From PVC group bacterium (lineage in GTDB: Bacteria > Verrucomicrobiota > Kiritimatiellia > UBA8416 > PXDI01), in the NCBI GenBank assembly GCA_003565095.1, contig PXDI01000042.1:1-8259 (forward strand): DNA of 8,259 nucleotides. Direction: 5' to 3'. The stretch's first letter is position 1, and each line of letters opens with the position of its first letter. A program made the translations under genes and the position numbers. Under the pieces are notes generated by a model that saw only the letters and a list, made by a program, of their open reading frames with translations, made no database searches and had not been told where the DNA came from. This document shows positions 6,116-8,259 of the stretch, piece by piece.

Positions 6116-7614
6116 TCGATTACCCTACAAACCTGCCACAACCATCAACCGCCTTCACTGGACGGGCGGAAACGCCTATCTTCCGCACGGAAGGTGATAA
6201 CGGGTTGATTGAACAATACGGAAGGTTTTCGACTGGGCGCGAAGAGTTCAATGTGAGGTGGGAACTATCAGAATCGGAACTTGTTATTTTTGAAGAATGG
6301 TTTAACGAAACGCTTGCCGGGGGCGTCTTGATCTTCGGCTTGATGCTTCCTGAAGATGACGGGTATTCGATCCAACCTGTTCGCTTCATCGGTGGAACTT
6401 ATCAGGTTTTCCACAAGAAGGCGTTTTTTTGGGATGTTTCCGCACGGGTGGAAAAGATGTTAGTCAATCCCGCCGCAAGTAATCGAACGCCCCCCGTTGC
6501 GCAATGGCAGCGATTGGCAGTTGATCCGACTGAAAGTCAAATTTTAACAACTTCACATCGCAATGCCTTGTTAGTTGTTAGGCCAGCTTCGGAAGATCAA
6601 ACAACTTTGCGAATCCTCCCGCCTTCAAACCCTTCCAACTTGATATATTTCGGAATCAGCAATCAGGGGGACGGTGAAACTCTAATAACTTCGGAAGATG
6701 TTCCCGAACCGATAACGCCCGTCGTGCCATCATGGCCCGGAAGTCTTCCGAACGTAAATCAATCGTTCCGTATGGACGCCAAGCGCGATGCAGCGCGGCT
6801 TGAAATGGAATCCGGTCATACTCGTCAATATTCGGAAGCGGACACGACAACAAAAACGCATGAAGTTGCTTTCGACTTCACCCTTGAGCAACTTCAAACA
6901 TTCCAAGATTTCTTTTATGTTAGTTTGGAATCAGGTTCGCTACCTTTCATGCTTACAATGCCTGTTGACGGTCAATTCATACCGGTTATGGTGCGTTTTG
7001 CGGAAGGTAAATTCACGGAAACTTACATCTTCCATGATAGATTCCGAGTCACGGCAAAAGTTGATAGAATTGTAAATCAAACGGTATCCCCTCCGAAAGA
7101 AAGACCTTATCCCCTTTATTACGGGCCGACAGTAGAAGTTTCAGCACATCGCAAGATGTTAGATGCGCAAGGAAAATTCTTTGTTGTGAACCCATCCGAA
7201 GGGGAAACTATCAAGTTGCATATTTACGACACAACACCGGAATTCGGGTTGCTGATTGTAGGGTTAGGTAATGTTCTAATCACAAGGGGGCCGTTCCTTT
7301 TGTCGATTGGTGAAATTGGACCCGAAGCCGCACAAGCTGAATTCTTGAAACCGTCGCTAGGTTTGCAATCTGTTATTGTGGAAATCGGCGAGATTGAAAA
7401 CGAACTCGCAACGGCAGATTTCAGTAACACCCCAACACTTGACCTTCGCGAAGTGCTTTTCCCGATTGGCGAAATTGAAAACGAGTCCGCACAAGCGGAA
7501 TTTAACATCAAGCCGACGCTTGACCTTCGGCAAGTAATCGTTCAACTTGACAGCATCGCAAGCGAAACCGCAAACGCAACATTCTCGAAACCAATCACCT
7601 ATCTAGGACCATGA
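6112..7614 (+). CDS. Duplicated-domain phage tail protein, probably distal tail/tip
   Basis: A 500-residue protein directly after the tape measure gene, where distal tail and tip proteins usually lie. I do not recognise a named family with confidence. Its architecture is A-B-A-B plus repeats. A1 (about 8-117) and A2 (about 212-320) share F near the start, a WxLxxxEL or FxLxxxL helix, a G-x-L-x-F-x-L-x-xP strand, and VRF at residues 90 and 294. B1 (about 140-195) and B2 (about 343-393) share VVxP at 155 and 358 and LIT at 191 and 389. The two copies are therefore about 204 residues apart. From 399 to the end are three copies and a degenerate fourth of a 26-27 residue repeat. The start overlaps the previous stop (ATGA), and the stop overlaps the next start. 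No signal peptide, enzyme motif or membrane helix is visible. A tip adaptor or fibre-docking role is inference. Confidence 0.8.
   Translation: MIDYPTNLPQPSTAFTGRAETPIFRTEGDNGLIEQYGRFSTGREEFNVRWELSESELVIFEEWFNETLAGGVLIFGLMLPEDDGYSIQPVRFIGGTYQVFHKKAFFWDVSARVEKMLVNPAASNRTPPVAQWQRLAVDPTESQILTTSHRNALLVVRPASEDQTTLRILPPSNPSNLIYFGISNQGDGETLITSEDVPEPITPVVPSWPGSLPNVNQSFRMDAKRDAARLEMESGHTRQYSEADTTTKTHEVAFDFTLEQLQTFQDFFYVSLESGSLPFMLTMPVDGQFIPVMVRFAEGKFTETYIFHDRFRVTAKVDRIVNQTVSPPKERPYPLYYGPTVEVSAHRKMLDAQGKFFVVNPSEGETIKLHIYDTTPEFGLLIVGLGNVLITRGPFLLSIGEIGPEAAQAEFLKPSLGLQSVIVEIGEIENELATADFSNTPTLDLREVLFPIGEIENESAQAEFNIKPTLDLRQVIVQLDSIASETANATFSKPITYLGP
7306..7611 (+). repeat. Tandem 26-27 residue protein repeats (IGEIENE...PTLDLR)
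   Basis: Repeat starts fall at residues 399, 425, 452 and 479 of the 500-residue tail protein (about 7306, 7384, 7465 and 7546). Copies 2 and 3 are closest: both begin IGEIENE, have an A-x-A-x-F strand, then PTLDLR, then V and hydrophobic residues. Copy 1 is similar with GPEAAQAEF, and copy 4 is degenerate (LDSIASETANATF). The pattern recalls the I-x-S-x-E-x-F-G beta repeats found in other phage surface proteins, so a beta-rich extended rod is likely. DNA copies have diverged at synonymous positions, so the array is not recent. Confidence 0.8.
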
Positions 7615-8259
7615 AAATTCCAATTATCAAGCAATCAGTATCCGGCGAACTAACTGTTTGGCGTCACCGCAACGGCAAACGTGAACTTGTTTGCAAAAAG
7701 AAAAATCTGATTTTGAATGGCAGGTTTACCTCGCATGCTGGGGTTACCCTATCCGCTTCAACTTTTTACACGTTTGACGACGGTGCTGCAAACTACCAAG
7801 ACCTCGACGGGACTTGGAATCAAACCGGAAACACGGTGACGCGTGCAAGTGGCACAGGGACATTTCCAAGCTCTCCTTCACAAATCGGTAACGAACTCCA
7901 GTGGCAAGATGGTGAACGCTGCCACGTTGTGACCCGTGTAAGCAATACGGAAATCACGGTTTCCGGTCCACCACGTAGCTTGGAAGCGAAAACAATTCGC
8001 CGTTGGCTTACTAATCGAACGTCAACCGCTGGAAGTCTTCAATCTGCCAGTTCGACAGCGGGCGCAATATCGCAAAATCATGCAACCGGAACGACGGCGC
8101 AAACTTTCACAGCTTTGTTCAGTTCCGCAACTGCCGCTTACACGCTGCGAAGCGTGATGGTTGAAACACGGGCACGGGTTGTCATATCGCCCGAAGTGGA
8201 AGTTGATATTGACGATCAACTTGAAATGAGTTATACAATCACGCACACTAACGGAAACC
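7611..8259 (+). CDS. Phage tail protein, distal/fibre-like (3' end outside window)
   Basis: An open frame from ATG at 7611 to the right edge gives 216 full codons with no stop. Residues 11-36 (W-R-H-R-N-G-K, then NLILNG) resemble the opening of phage structural proteins in which a short conserved K-N-L-x-L-N element follows a strand. Residues about 68-130 form a small beta module: TGNTVTRASGTGTF, then IGNELQWQDGE, VSNTEITVSGP and a basic end. I recall this type of module in many phage baseplate and tail proteins. Residues 180-212 (SVMVETRARVVISPEVEV, then DQLEMSYTI) look like the closing strands typical of such proteins, so little may be missing beyond the edge. No enzyme motif is visible. 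The start overlaps the previous stop (ATGA). Likely a tail tip or fibre-associated structural protein; exact role unknown. Confidence 0.72.
   Translation, partial: MKIPIIKQSVSGELTVWRHRNGKRELVCKKKNLILNGRFTSHAGVTLSASTFYTFDDGAANYQDLDGTWNQTGNTVTRASGTGTFPSSPSQIGNELQWQDGERCHVVTRVSNTEITVSGPPRSLEAKTIRRWLTNRTSTAGSLQSASSTAGAISQNHATGTTAQTFTALFSSATAAYTLRSVMVETRARVVISPEVEVDIDDQLEMSYTITHTNGN

Noticed and set aside
7306..7611. CRISPR-like array
   Set aside because: Spacing is regular, but the repeats are in-frame protein repeats diverged at the DNA level, with no conserved palindromic DNA repeat.

Overview
The window is a stretch of the late structural (tail) operon of a tailed bacteriophage or prophage. 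Every credible gene is on the + strand and the genes are nearly back to back. The firmest identifications are a major tail tube protein, a two-frame tail assembly chaperone joined by a -1 frameshift, and a tape measure protein, in the standard siphovirus order tube - chaperone - tape measure - distal tail. No sheath gene is visible, so a long non-contractile tail is the best reading. The host cannot be fixed from this sequence: there is no integrase, tRNA or bacterial gene. Three ribosome-binding leaders are A/C-rich with little or no Shine-Dalgarno sequence, which is only a weak hint about the host.

Layout. (1) Positions 1-1573 are GC-rich (about 60% in the lines I counted) and hold the C-terminus of a fibre-like protein, a 151-residue protein ending in a Pro-Glu repeat, and a 290-residue glycine-rich adhesin-like protein. 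These look like a host-recognition cassette. (2) Positions 1639-3641 hold the tail tube gene and the overlapping chaperone frames, with a T9 slippery run at 3276-3284. (3) Positions 3638-6115 encode the 825-residue tape measure protein. (4) Positions 6112-7614 encode a 500-residue protein built as an internal A-B-A-B duplication followed by about four 26-27 residue repeats, probably a distal tail component. (5) From 7611 to the window edge is an incomplete tail protein of at least 216 residues. The part from 1639 on is distinctly less GC-rich (roughly 37-48% in sampled lines), so a compositional break falls in the 65-base gap at 1574-1638.

How it works together (inference from tail-assembly knowledge). 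The short chaperone and its frameshifted longer form coat the tape measure protein and recruit tube subunits. The tape measure sets tail length, about 124 nm at the usual 0.15 nm per residue. The 500-residue protein and the last gene probably form or decorate the tail tip. The fibre-like and glycine-rich proteins are candidates for surface binding. Four gene junctions are ATGA stop/start overlaps, which implies translational coupling. Notably, the tape measure start overlaps the stop of the frameshifted chaperone, not that of the unshifted one.

I found no defence system, CRISPR array, RNA gene, mobile element or clear terminator. The most interesting points are the frameshift and its coupling to the tape measure gene, the duplicated and repeat-bearing 500-residue protein, and the compositional mosaic with adhesion genes placed upstream of the tail tube.
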